Shown here: positions 46,040 through 57,700 of the stretch, piece by piece
How positions within the stretch are numbered: position 1 is the stretch's first letter
How the letters are laid out: each line of letters begins with the position of its first letter
NCBI RefSeq assembly: GCF_021134715.1
Contig: NC_060026.1
Coordinates: 6,005,001 to 6,069,000 of the forward strand
From: Daphnia pulex
Lineage: Eukaryota; Arthropoda; Branchiopoda; Diplostraca; Daphniidae
Direction of reading: 5' to 3'
DNA length: 64,000 nt
Notes under the pieces: model-generated
Seen by the model: only the letters and a program-made list of their open reading frames with translations
Told to the model about the DNA's origin: nothing
Databases searched by the model: none
Program-made: the position numbers and the translations under genes

Positions 46040-47200
46040 TGCATCCAGTATCACAACTGATGGTTCCTTTACCCATCAAATGCCAGATTGGCCGATAGTT
46101 CAAATGTGGGTGCTGAATGAACTGGTAAATGTAAGAAATGGAATTGACAGTAGGTTTTCATTATGTTACTTATCTTTCTGTGTGATGAAAACTTAACAAA
46201 CAAATTATTTGCAGATTATCTTTATCATCAGACATTGCGCCCTTTCAGAAAATATGTCTTGAAGATGACGGCAAGTTGTCAGTTGAATAACATGTCACAT
46301 TTAGTGATATCCTAGCACACCATACTTTATTCGGTATGACAAACAAGCTTTCCCCTCTGACTTTCCCTCATTTAAACAGCCTTGATGATTTCATGGTTCT
46401 AGGCACAAATTTTATCAACGGAGAGAAATTAAAGCTGTAGCTGTGTGAAATGGAATTGACAGTATGTATTCCTTATTCAGTAATCTTTCTGTGTGATGAA
46501 AACTAAACCACAAAATTATTTGCAGATTACATTCATCAACAAACACATTTCAGTTTCAGAAATTTTAGTCTTGAGACAAAAGTTGCCAGTCGATTTACAT
46601 GTCACCTTAAGTCATATAATAGCAGGAGCTTGTCATTTAGATAGTTTGTTACCATACTTTATTTTACATGATTATTTTATAGTTATTTCATTTTGGTTTT
46701 TTTCAGGCATACTTCAGTTTCAAAAAATGTTGTCTTGAAGATGACAAGTTGCCAGTCGATTGACATAACACCCTAAGTAATATCATAACATTCATTAAGA
46801 TAGTTTGTTTCCATAATTTATTTCACATTATTGTTTGTAGAGTAATTTCATTTTGGGTTTTTTTATATGTTTAGGTACTCTAAAGCAAGAGCCTTGACAA
46901 GCAAAATTGTATTTCATTCTGGCCCAACAAATAGTGGGAAAACATATCATGTTCATGAAAGGTTTTGTAATTCAAATCAGGATGTGTATCTTTTATTCAA
47001 AATCAGGATGTTATTGTTGTCCCTTAACATTTTTGGCATCTGAAGTGTATTGCAAAAGGAATCAGTGTGGTTGTCCATGTGATTTCTTAACTGGAGAAAA
47101 AAGAAATTTTGCTAATGATATATTTTCATAAATCTTAAATCCCCTTCTTCCCATGTATCTTGCACTGTTGAAATGATCTCAGTGAACACTATAACAAATA
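46040..47200 (+). pseudogene. SUPV3L1: SUV3 helicase pseudogene, copy 3 (best preserved)
   Basis: Three partial LPVDL-type exons (46225-46420, 46550-46650, 46710-46800) precede an intact Walker A exon at 46875-46970 (KIVFHSGPTNSGKTYHVHER). After it come GCYCCPLTFLASEVYCKRNQ (about 46995-47060), CGCPCDFLTGEK and a VSCTVEM relic (about 47152-47180). Stops in the upstream exons (for example PVE*HVT in the first) disable it. Nothing of helicase motifs II-VI is found. Confidence 0.8.
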
Positions 47201-47321
47201 TGTATAATTTGCCAATATAATTAAGTTATTTATTTAACCACTTAAATAACGGAAGAAACATGATAAAACTGAATTGCATCACAATTCGAGTACGCTACTT
47301 TTCTTTCCAAAAGGATTTCCA

Positions 47322-47752
47322 ATAGACCTCTTGCACAATGCGGATAGCAGGATTCTTGTAGTCCGACAACGCTGCAATCCGCCATATTGAGAAAACCACA
47401 CCCTTTTTTAACACTGTCTCTTATGGAAGTATTTTTTCAAAGTGTTTTTTCTCTAAACTGGATAACAACTTCGAGCAAAGAAAAATGTTAAAAAATACTA
47501 CATCATTCAGGTAATCCGTAGCATGTAAGTTTTCCACTATTGAAGTAGTGAAAGTCATAATAATTAAATGTTTTGTACAGGGCATATGGGCATTGTTTAC
47601 ATATGTGGACCATATGAGGACCCAAACATGTATAGTTTACTTGTAATTTTTAACATGTAAACACTTGGTAATTGATTTTTCCTTATTATTTAGATTGTCA
47701 TGTTTGACGAGGTATTGGTGGAAAATGCTATAATCCAATTATTCGACCTATC
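47322..47752. repeat. Large inverted repeat, left arm
   Basis: Starts AATAGACCTCTTGCACAATG and runs through CAATCCGCCATATTGAGAAA to TTTGACGAGGTATTGGTGGA. It is nearly identical, inverted, to 48490-48919. No clear target duplication flanks the pair. Confidence 0.9.
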
Positions 47753-48318
47753 CAACTATTCTGATAGTTTGCCAACCGAGGCAAAAGAACGCTATCTTTC
47801 GAAGTTGGTAATTTAAAACACCATAATTTATACTTTATGTAAAATTTTCCCCTATACTTGCTTATGTGATGTATTTTTATGTTTTACAGACAAGCATCTA
47901 ATGCCAGAATGATCGGTCAAATTTCACAATGTGAATTTGCTGCCACAAAATCCTTTAGGTGCTGTGAAATGAACACTGCAGAGCATTAACACTATATGAT
48001 GACCTTTACAACCAGATCGAAGAAGGAATTGTGTCAGCTCAAAAAGACATTGAAGCAACCAAGAAGGAGTTGCAAGAAGCAAGACAGATTCGTAGGAATA
48101 AAATGGAATATGATGCTTTGGCTGCCATTATTCAAACACAGCCTGATCGAAAGAGCACCCAAGAGAAATTATCTCTATTGCGACAGGTACTAGAAGCCTC
48201 AGAATGTGAATGTCAGAAATATGAAGCTAGATTAAAACAAAGACGCAAACAATTTCACTTACTCATTTCAACTATCCAAGGATTACAGCAACTTCTCAAC
48301 GATAATGAAGCATCCTAA
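47753..48318 (+). pseudogene. THOC7: THOC7 pseudogene fragment between inverted repeats
   Basis: The 3' half of THO complex subunit 7 is recognisable: DSLPTEAKERYLSKL before a GTAATT intron (about 47806-47890), then ARMIGQISQCEFAATKS, and, after a frameshift near 47985, LYNQIEEGIVSAQKDIEATK through ARLKQRRKQFHLLISTIQGL to TAA at 48318. In human THOC7 these match MLSTLSQCEF, RIRKNRQEYDAL and RRKQFHVLLSTI. The splice acceptor frame gives a stop (ACA AGC ATC TAA) and the CAT TAA region needs a frame change, so it is broken at two points. The 5' part of THOC7 is missing and replaced by the left arm, which supplies an unrelated ATG (MFDEVLVENAII). Confidence 0.8.
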
Positions 48319-48489
48319 TTGTCTATTTTGTATGCATCCATATTCTCTATTTTAAATAATGCTAACAAATACAAATCATTTGAAACACAAAAAAATCTAT
48401 GTATGAATAAACTATCCAAACGATACATATCCAACAAGGAATGCCACAAAATATTGCTTTTTAAAAATAACACCACCAGTTCTTCTTGA

Positions 48490-48919
48490 GAGGTCGAATA
48501 GATGGATTACAGCATTTTCCACCAATACCTCGTCAAACATGACAATCTAAATAATAAGGAAAAATCAATTACCAAGTGTTTACATGTTAAAAATTACAAG
48601 TAAACTATACATGTTTGGGGGTGTTTGGGTCCTACATATGTAAACAATGCCCATATGCCCTGTACAAAACATTTAATTAGTATGACTTCCACTACTTCAA
48701 TAGTGGAAAACTTACATGCTACGGATTACCTGAATGATGTAGTATTTTTAAATATTTTTCTTTGGTCGAAGTTGTTATCCAGTTAGGAGAAAAAGCAATT
48801 TGAAAAAATACTTCCATAAGAGACAGTGTTAAAAAAGGGTGTGGTTTTCTCAATATGGCGGATTGCAGCGTTGTCGGACTACAAGAATCCTGCTATCCGC
48901 AATGTGCAAGAGGTCTATT
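48490..48919. repeat. Large inverted repeat, right arm
   Basis: Mirror of 47322-47752, ending GCAAGAGGTCTATT. On the plus strand it contains CTCAATATGGCGGATTGCAG, which looks like a gene 5' end, but the frame closes after about 30 codons. Confidence 0.9.
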
Positions 48920-49117
48920 AAGTTTGTTAGAATGCAATAATAAATATTAGGAGGAAATCATTTTAACTAAACCGATTTATTTTTCTTCAAAACACTAAAC
49001 AGTCTAGTTAATTTTCGATGATACAAAATAAATAATAAAAGGAAGGAAAAATAAGGCAGACAGGTGAACCGAAAAAATGTTTAATCTGTAAACGTTTGCG
49101 TATTATTGAAAGAAAAA

Positions 49118-49417
49118 TCAGAGTTTCGGTAGACCAGCTGTGATCAGACTTTCAATGCCACAATGATCTTTCCCACACAGGAGTTTGATATAACCATTAT
49201 CACCCCAGTCGGTATTCCAGCTGTTAGCAATAAGCCAGTATGGAACACCTTCCTCGACGCCCCATCCAAGAATTCGGATGCCGTGACCACCGACTGCTTT
49301 TCCATGAACGTGTTGGAAAACGCCTAATTGAGAGATCAGAATAGCAATAAAATTTGATTATAAAAAAAGGCCTTATTCTTTCATACCTGATTTGAAAGTA
49401 GGAAAATCTCCGTAAAC
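49118..49417 (-). pseudogene. CTSB: 5'-truncated cathepsin B
   Basis: Minus-strand exon 49118-49323 encodes the papain-family C-terminus: [15 protein letters not shown] with the catalytic His, [20 protein letters not shown] with the catalytic-site Asn, and a stop after ITAGLPKL. The 61-bp intron joins it to TVYGDFPTFKSG (49387-49417). Immediately upstream the homology stops where the sequence becomes the tail of the SUV3 tandem unit (AATACGAAAACTAAATTT). The propeptide, occluding loop and active-site Cys are absent from the window. A truncated gene copy; if transcribed it could not make a protease. Confidence 0.85.
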
Positions 49418-49655
49418 CGTAATACGAAAACTAAATTTTTAAATTTCCTAATCGAAAGGGGACTTATAAAATCTCGAAGGTGCCACAGAGGGGCTTGATT
49501 AATTAGAGTAGTCCATGCACGAAGTAGGGACTCAGTTCTCAGTTCGTATTGTTTTGTTTTTCCACAACTAGATGGCCTCCGTGCTTTTTATTTCTGATGA
49601 GGAAGGTTTTTTTTCTATATATAATAAAAGAAGGTTATTGCCACGAAGATCTATT

Positions 49656-49852
49656 GCCACGACATATGTCGTGGCGCGACGGACGAAACTGTCTATTGCC
49701 ACGACATCTGTCGTGGCACCACAGCGGCCGATAGCAGAACTAAGATTGTTATTACGCTTGACACCCAATGTAGGTCCAATCCTTTGTTCGACAAGCAGAC
49801 GGTTCTCGAACGAAGGAATGGGCCGATCTTAGTTCTGCTATCGGCCGCTGTT
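49656..49852. promoter_or_regulatory. Palindromes and inverted repeat upstream of ANAPC15
   Basis: GCCACGACATATGTCGTGGC (49656-49675) is a perfect 20-bp palindrome; a near-copy with a two-base mismatched centre is at 49698-49717. CACAGCGGCCGATAGCAGAA (from 49720) is inverted at 49826-49852 (TTCTGCTATCGGCCGCTGTT). They lie 110-310 bp before the ANAPC15 start, so a regulatory role is possible; a small transposon is equally possible. Confidence 0.45.
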
Positions 49853-49963
49853 GTGCGCATCGGCGTAAACTGCGCACGACTTCTTGCTCGACTACTACTT
49901 TTTCATTGGAATAACATCTATATAGATAGGCCCGGAGCTGTCAGAGTGTCAGTGTTTTTTGAA

Positions 49964-50610
49964 ATGGTTTTTTCATTTTTTCCAAATCTCGTGCCTCGTA
50001 ACGCTAGTCCTTCGTGGTTTCAAGCTGACAAGCCAAGTAATTATTTAAATTATCTTTGTTGTTGCCAATAATATATTTGATTTTTTTTATTTTATAGTTG
50101 ACGAAGAAAGTGAACTTACGCAACTAGAACAGGAACATCAAATGTGGGTATGACTGACCTATTCAATCTAAAGAATATCCTGTCTGTAATTATTGCCTCA
50201 TGCATTTTGTTTACATTTAAGCTAATTAACTTTAGAAATTGATTTTTAAATAAAATACCCTTTTTTGAGATTATATAGCTCAATTCGGTTGCTACAAAGA
50301 ACAGTGATATTTTGCCTATAGGAAAAACTTCTTCTGAGGTCGGTTGTTCATAGAATTTTTATATAGATTCATATTTCAATAAAGAATTGTCTGAAATATT
50401 TGTATTTAAATTTCATGTTGTGATAAACAGCCTGTGGAGGAAGATGAAGATGAAGAAGATGAGGAAGAACATGAAGATGATGATAGTGAAAGTCGGGAAG
50501 CTGAAGACAGTGATATAGACTCATTTACTGCTAATGGACCTAATTTCAATCGCGATCTTGGCGAAGGTCCACCCAGACTTGCCAACCTCACTATGGATCT
50601 GAGTGAATAA
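49964..50610 (+). CDS. ANAPC15: ANAPC15: anaphase-promoting complex subunit 15
   Basis: Four exons (49964-50036, 50098-50147, 50279-50338, 50431-50610) join in frame to 120 codons; human APC15 has 121. The N-terminus MVFSFFPNLVPRNASPSWFQ aligns with human MSTLFPSLFPRVTETLWFNL; ADKPIDEESELTQLEQEHQMW and the segment NSDILPIGKTSSE (human NNLVPIGKPASE) follow. The rest is the acidic tail (EEDEDEEDEEEHEDDD). In the known family the subunit (MIND2) promotes APC/C-dependent turnover of the mitotic checkpoint complex. The third donor (GAG|GTCGGT) is weak but frame-keeping. AATAAA follows near 50670. Confidence 0.93.
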
Positions 50611-51600
50611 AAACCAAGCAAGGTTTTTCTTGATTACTTTTGTAAAGTATTTTTACAGCTATCCAGCCCTAATAAACTAGTTTGATATTTAATTTTAAAC
50701 TTTAATGTCAGTAAACACTAAAATAATGATTTGTAGTTGTTAGGGGTTGTATACACTCAGTTAGTGACTGACTACAAAAAAAAATTTAGAAACAGTGGGA
50801 TACTGAACCTATTGCTGTGTGTATGTGATACATAATTAAAAAATTAATGTTTACTTGATGTGAATAAATAAATTTCGAAATTTTCACTTTTTTCCTACAC
50901 AAGATAGAAAACAGCTGGAAGACAAAATATGGTTAAATTTGCTGTTTCATTCCTGCTTGTCTACTTATTTCCTTCAGAATAAACGATAGTTCAATCCACA
51001 ATTAATTTCTGTCGAGTAACCAAATCGTTCGGCTCATCCTAGCATTTCACGTAGTTTCCCTGTATTGCATTATTTTATCCGATAGTCAAATATATCTTTT
51101 ATCAGAAGCCCCTAGCTTACGAATTTTTCATTCGTTCTGTCTAAGTATCAAATTTTGTTCCTTGTTTTTCTTCATAGTAACCAGATAGTAACTGGTAGAA
51201 GAGTATTTATTTTAAAAAATCTTACATCACCTTGCTCTTTCTCAAGTAAGACAAGGCCAACGGCAGATTTCACCTGGTGAATGTGTACACACCTTCTGCC
51301 GCAAGGGTTATCTTTCTTAAAGTCAAAACGAGAGGTGCGGCACGCTTGGTCACGTGGTAACAGGGCTACAGAGCTCTGTAACAGATAAAGCGTGCCATCA
51401 AGAAGGACTCATCGAGTTTGGCTCTTTTCCTTTACACTATCCTATCTACATTTATTGTTCAGAAAAGTGACGGTATACAAGCCTCTTCAGGAGTCTCGTC
51501 GAGTCAAGTGAAGACAAAATTAGAGTGAAGCGCTGATAGAACCCAGTACTAAACTGTTAAGTGCATTCCGAAGTCAGAAAGCTATTCGTGAACTTATTGT

Positions 51601-51773
51601 GTAAGTGGGCGAGTTTCTTACATAATTTTCCCTCCACTTAAAGTTGTGTATCTTTTTAAGGAGCTTTAGTACGGTATTGAGGTTTAAAATTGTAAGCGAT
51701 AAAGCTGCCTGTTGCAATCCTTATTTCGCTCTTTTTGAATTCAAAAACATTTGTATGGATTTCTCTGATACAG
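51601..51773 (+). other. Probable 5'-UTR intron of ARHGEF17
   Basis: TTGT|GTAAGT at 51601 and TGATACAG at 51766-51773 could bound a 173-bp intron ending 24 bp before the start codon. This would place the transcription start upstream of 51600. Confidence 0.4.
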
Positions 51774-51797
51774 AACGGTCTGTACTGAACTGACACC

Positions 51798-54700
51798 ATG
51801 AATCTGAATAACCCTGAGGCCGGCAAGTCGATAAATCGTCTTTCGGAGCGACGAGGATTAGGTTCATTGACACTAAATCAAGAAAGTGTATTAAAACTGG
51901 AAAGCGCTGCGAGCCAAGAGTATGCTGAATGTGTGATTAATGAAAAGGCAGGGAATTACCCAGTTGTGTCTTCGAAAAGAAAGAAAATGTCCTATTTCCG
52001 GTCTGTGCAACAACAAGATGGCGCTGAGATCAGTGATGTCACTGTCGAGGAGTTGAGCCGAGACTGCCCTCCTGCTGGCCTTAGCCCTGCATCATCGCCC
52101 AGCTCTAAATATAGAGCGCTGCCTGGATGCAGTCCACGTTGGCCGCACACCTACCACCACGGGACTATCTTTAGTTTTCCCTCCTTGCCGTCTTCAGTAT
52201 CGTCCTCCACTTCCCATCGACGACGACGCCTCTTCTACCCGTTTTCGTCTGTCGGATTGTTAGCTTGCAATCGCTGCACGGCCAGTCGCCGTCTGTCCAC
52301 AGTAGTTGAGAAGCCCGTCGGCGATGCCTCCATTCAACTGGCTTATCCATTTCAAAATTGTGCCTTACTTGTCGGTGATAATACAGTTCTCAGGCCATTA
52401 TTCGATCTCAAGTCTTCACCGGACTCGCAAGTTACAGACATCTCGGCATCACAGCCACCATTAGGGTTAGCCTATTCACCAGGCCCAGTTTGGCAAGCTG
52501 AGCTGACCGTGAATCCTTCTACACCCGTTTTGCTGACGCACGTCCCCTCGCCGTCATTGAGCAGTGAACAACACAGTCTCAGCAGTCCGACTCTTCTAAT
52601 ACAGGCGCACAGCAGCATTGCCAGTCACCATGAAACACGAGAGCGACATTTAAGTGACCAGCATAATCAGACGGCCACGGTTTACCAGTCCACTAAGCAT
52701 AGTTGCCTTGGTGTAGTCGACCTACCTTCACATCACCATCAGCAGCAGCAGTTGGCGTACCGTGTGGATAATAATAGAACCACTGGTAATTTCTGTACAA
52801 ATCGGGCTCGGGTCGTATCACTCAATTCCAGCTGCGACGGCGCGCGGATAAAAAAGCCTCTCTCACCGACTCGGTCTGATTGTAAACGAAACAGCAACCC
52901 ATCTGAGGCGGCCAACCGACACGATTCTTCGTCGACGATACAGCAGTCCCATGTTATTGTAGAGGACTCGAGTAACGTGCCACTAGGACTGCTTCCTCCT
53001 GTCGATACCTCTGCCCAAGCATCCATGGATAGACACTATTCTTCGCCGCTTGCCGCGACGCCAATGACGTCTTCATATGCAGGCTTATCTCCGTCGTGTG
53101 CATCGGCCGTCGACGCTCAGGCGGCTGCCACCAATCAATCGCCTTCCGTTGCTGGACCCACATTCACTTCTCGCCATCATACCAATTGCAAAACTCATGG
53201 GGTGCTCTGTAAAACGTGCAGTGGCGAAGCGCGCCAAGAGCAATGCGCGTCGTGCAGCAGTGATTCCTCACTGCTATCCCAGTGCGCATCCACTACGCAT
53301 CCATCAACGGATACATCTCTGCCCGAGCATAGGCCGTGCACGAAAAGCATTGGTAGTCAAATTGGCAAATCTCTGGCCGAGCCAAACCAGAAAGCCACAG
53401 TAAATATTCAATCGCCTAGGCTGATGGAGCTCCTCAACGAGAGGCCGTCAGACGTGTGTCCATTACCTAATCGCCCTGCACGATCTCGTTCCCCTCACGC
53501 AGTTTACTGCCATGCTCATGGCGACGCAGTGCGAGATCGTCGGGCTTACAGTGCAGATCGCCCTCTTTGTGCTCACTACCCCGGTTCCACAGTCCAAGTC
53601 CCGAAAACGGTCAAAGAGAGCAGCTCAAGTAGAGTCTCTACTTATCCAAAAGCGGAGGTCATCAGTTCCACAAAGGTGGAAAGGTTGCGCCAGCTGACCC
53701 AACGCCTTCGACCATCGTCATCGTCTACATCTTCGACGGGCAAAGGCAGATCTCCCGATCAAGTACAACTAGCGTCCGTCGCGGAATCCATTCAAAATCA
53801 GTTGCCTCCGATCCCGATCGCTCCACCCCGTCACCCTCGTACTCGCTCCGAACGGAAAAAATCTTCCCGATCGAAGAAAGATTCCGCTACTTCGACATCT
53901 GACCTTAACCAGCCCATTAGACCTACTTCGTCAATCGCCAGCACATCTCAAAATACGAATGACACTGTATTCCTCCCTAATCTTGAAAACGGCAGTGTGG
54001 TAAAACACAACGAGACGACGACCTGCGCCAATAACACTCCTAACATGATGCCGGTATTGGACGAGTCGGTAGCAGCACATCTGCGCTCTTCACCGACGAA
54101 TGATATCCCGAACCACCAACCCCATGAAAATCTCTTCTCCGACAATTCACGCCTTTCTTGCACGAACCATCCGGATCCCACGAATGACGACGTTTTCGAC
54201 GAAGTCCATCTAACCTTGTCTAGACTCAATCCTCGAATAATGGTAGGAACTTATCAGCAACGCACCATCCCCTTTCGCAGTGCTTCGTTCTCACAAATCG
54301 ATGTTGGAGCAGACGGAACGTACAATCGTCGGCCGAGAACCTCGATAACCCTTAAGCCCGTGACTTATAGCATAGGAAAGGATGCCTCTAATGTTTCTAG
54401 CTCGCCGTATTCTGGATCGCTTCCTCGTCGGTTGAAAATGAACGAACGCAATTCTGGGGAGGTGTCCAACACGCCCAAATTTCATCATCTGCCAGAGGAT
54501 TGCAAAGAAATTTTGACAGTCCCGATTGCCGATCCTATACCTTGTACCAAGGTTCTCGTTTCCAGTTCACACGAGCCCCGCGATCCAGTCCGCAACAAAA
54601 TTGTCTCAATCGAAGCGAACAACGAATCTTTTTGTGACAAAGTTGACAATTCCATGACTTGTCACGAACCCGTTCAACACGGCCAATTCAATCCTGGTGA

Positions 54701-57700
54701 AACAGACTTTTCAGAATCAACGCAGAATCAAAGTAAACTCGATTCGCTTAATGATGTAATAGCTTCAAAGCCGGATTCAATCGAAATTTCTGAACAGAGC
54801 ATAAAAGCCGCCTCACCAACTTCCACTATTTGTGATGATTCATTGCAATATGTTGGACAGATGGCACCTTGTCTGACAGAGTTAGAAGCAGAAAAAGCGG
54901 AACCCATCGACAAAGCTTGTTACGAAACAACGGAAGTGTCTGTTTCTGCTGAAATCCGATTGAGCCCCCTTCCAACTATTGAGACGGAAACTACCGAATT
55001 AGACATGCCAGGAAATCTAATTGATGCTGAACCTTTAGCCAATTCGAAGCCTTTGGCAGTGTTGGATCTGCTGGAACTCAACAACCACCTGCTGCGACTG
55101 AGGGCCGCCACCAGGGACACAACGCTGGATCGTTTGGCCGATTTGGAAGTGGCGGCTCAATTCGGGGAATCCGTTCCATTGCTTTCGCCTAGCATAGATT
55201 CCTCTGGCGCTTCATCGAGGAACAGTGTGGTAAGGTCCTCTGACCACTCGGACGGTCGCCCTTGGTTGAACGAACTTTTCCGACTAGCAACTAACTTTGA
55301 GAGAGACGAAAGTGGTTGGAACCCCGATAAATGCGTCAATCAATCGGCAAGTTGCCCTCCCGAAGATGTAGTGAAATCAAGGGACTACTGTGCAGTGCCA
55401 GATGATTCTATGGCCCATTCTGAGATTCAACAATTTGAACCACTGCCCACATCGATCGCGTTTGCCCAGCCTAAAGTGGATATATTGGCTACTTTACCTA
55501 CGGAAAATTTAGCACGTCACCTGATAAACCAAAGATCATCATTAGATCGGAAAAGTTCAAAGCGACGTCGTCACAGTTCATCGATGACCGGCACATCAAC
55601 TGTGACGGGACATAAAGGATCTTACACGAAATCGAGTAGAGGCCGTTTCCTAACATTCCCTCCAGCTTGGTCCAGCAAAGCATCTACAATGTATGGTGGC
55701 ATTGAAAAGAAAATTCCTGTAATCGGAGTAGTCAGTGGATCATCTTCTCTCGATGACGACGACGGAGTACCTGTTGTCGACATGGGAAAATACGAGGGAA
55801 AGCATTTCGTTGTGGATGCCAATTATGGCAAACTGAAAGTTGAAAGTAGTTCAGTCACAGGTGAGCCCAACTTTATTGAGGATCCTGATGATTTCAAATC
55901 TTTGCTGATCGCCACTGAAAAGAATACGATCTTTTCGAAATCGAAATGTTCTCTTGCAGAAATGTCATCTTTATCCAGTGGTCCATCCCAAACGCTTCAA
56001 ATTCCGGAAAAGTCCACCATGGAAATTCCCTCATCCCGCCTTGCTATGGGCACTTCTTTGGAGGATGCTCAAATCGTGACAGACGCATTCATAGGTGAAA
56101 TTCCCGAGTGCCGACTGTTAATTGGAGAAAGTCATTATGCTTCAGTGGAATCAGACGAGCCGGAGGATTCTACGCGCGAGGAAAATTTGAAAAAGTCGAG
56201 TGAAGCAGACGAAATCCAAGAGGTGAGGGTTAGTCAGAAACCCTGCAGAGAAGCTACAGCCATCAATAACATGGATGCAGATTCCCCTAAAGCTAACCAT
56301 CGACTTACCGTATCACTTTCGGTAACACTAGCTCCCGAATTGAGTTGCACCAATCCCGAGTCTTTGCGTCACATGTCGCTATCCCCTTATTGTTCTGATT
56401 TGGAAAGCAACGCTTTCAGCTTATCGACAGAAAAGGCCCCAAGGAGTCCACAAAATCCTCGTCGTTATGGACTCAAGCGCAGACCTCTTCGTGGGCCGTA
56501 TGGGGAAATGCTAGAAGCCGAGATGAACAAATCTGAATTTAGTAAAATGTACGCCAAACGGAATGAGGACCTGAGTTTCCTTCGCGAATTGAGCCCCCGC
56601 ATTAATCGCGAAGCCAAATCCAGTTCACCAAGGCCGATGAGTCCATCAAGTGGTATACCGCATATTCCCATCAGTGAGGCAGTGGCTTCCAATTGGTCAA
56701 ACGTCACAGCTAATACTCGACAAAATGCGATGGCCTTCCCAACGTCGCATTCGTTAGATGATTCTCAACTGAAAATTGGTTACAACTCGGCCACCTTACC
56801 GATCGAGATATCAGGATCGCCTCGTCACCCGCGACTTGTTCTACCCAAGCGTAAAAACAGTGCAAATATTCCATACGAGATGTTGGATAGTGATTCGGAG
56901 GTCAGTAGTCATATGACTGGAGCCAAGTTATCTCCAGCTATGTCGTCACCTCCTCTAGATTGTCTAGAAAACCACCATACCCTCCCAACAGTGATAGAGA
57001 ACGGTATGAGCCCGATGCCATTGCCGTCTCACCAGCGAACTTTATCCAGCCCCTGTCAGCTTGTGCTAAACGAGGGGGGATTCACTTCTGAAGATGAACC
57101 TGAATTACTGGAGTTGACATCGCTCAGTTCTTTGAGAAGATCCACCGCTCAGCTATTGAACTCCGAGTCCATCAGCACAGACACGTTTCCTGTTACCAGG
57201 CTAGGATCTACTAAACGTTCAAGGGTAAATATTAAATGCTATTGTTTCTATTTACTGGAAACTAATTGTACAAGTTGTACAAGTTAAAAATCTATGCAAC
57301 TTAGCATAATAGATCTAATAAATGTAGACTCACCAAAACCCTCTTTTCCTCCAACAAGAGGCATGTAAGTTCACAATGCAATGTTTTTCCGTTAGGTGAT
57401 ATTATTACCAAACATTGCTGTAGTAAAGTTCGGTTCAGGTATAGACCGAGTAAAAATTGGATCCCATTTTAATTAAATGCGACACTGAATTTCGAAAATT
57501 TCCCCGACGGCCATCAGCTCATGCGCGGTTAATGCGCCTGCTAGTCACAGCCTAAAGTTAACGCGCCTGCGCATTAGGAGAAAACAGTAGAACACTTGGC
57601 TTAATCGTTAAGTTGTCCACGGAATCTTGGGGCGAGCAAATGCAACTAGTCGACATTTTCTGGTGATAGTTTTCGGGCCCGTCAAACCTGTTCAAGTCCA

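Larger units (their letters stand above)
40800..47230. repeat. Tandem triplication, about 2.3-kb unit
   Basis: The landmark AAAGCCGAAGGCTTACCGCC occurs at about 40840, 43191 and 45427, giving unit lengths near 2.35 and 2.24 kb. Each unit runs: a CCCTGAGAG..CCTGGGG GC-rich start, TTGACTAGCAGACGACG, SUV3-like exons, and (in units 1 and 2) a tail ending GAAGGTGCCACAGAGGGGCTTGAT. Unit 3 is 3'-truncated. A stray copy of the tail is at 49418-49500. Confidence 0.9.

Noticed and set aside
47700..48318. Functional THOC7 gene
   Set aside because: The splice acceptor frame hits a stop, a second frame change is needed near 47985, and the N-terminal region of THOC7 is missing.
50406..50621. Serine-rich minus-strand frame
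   Set aside because: It is the antisense shadow of the acidic ANAPC15 exon.
52739..57287. Numerous minus-strand and shifted frames in the ARHGEF17 first exon
   Set aside because: They are shadows of the 1,809-codon plus-strand frame and have no recognised domains.
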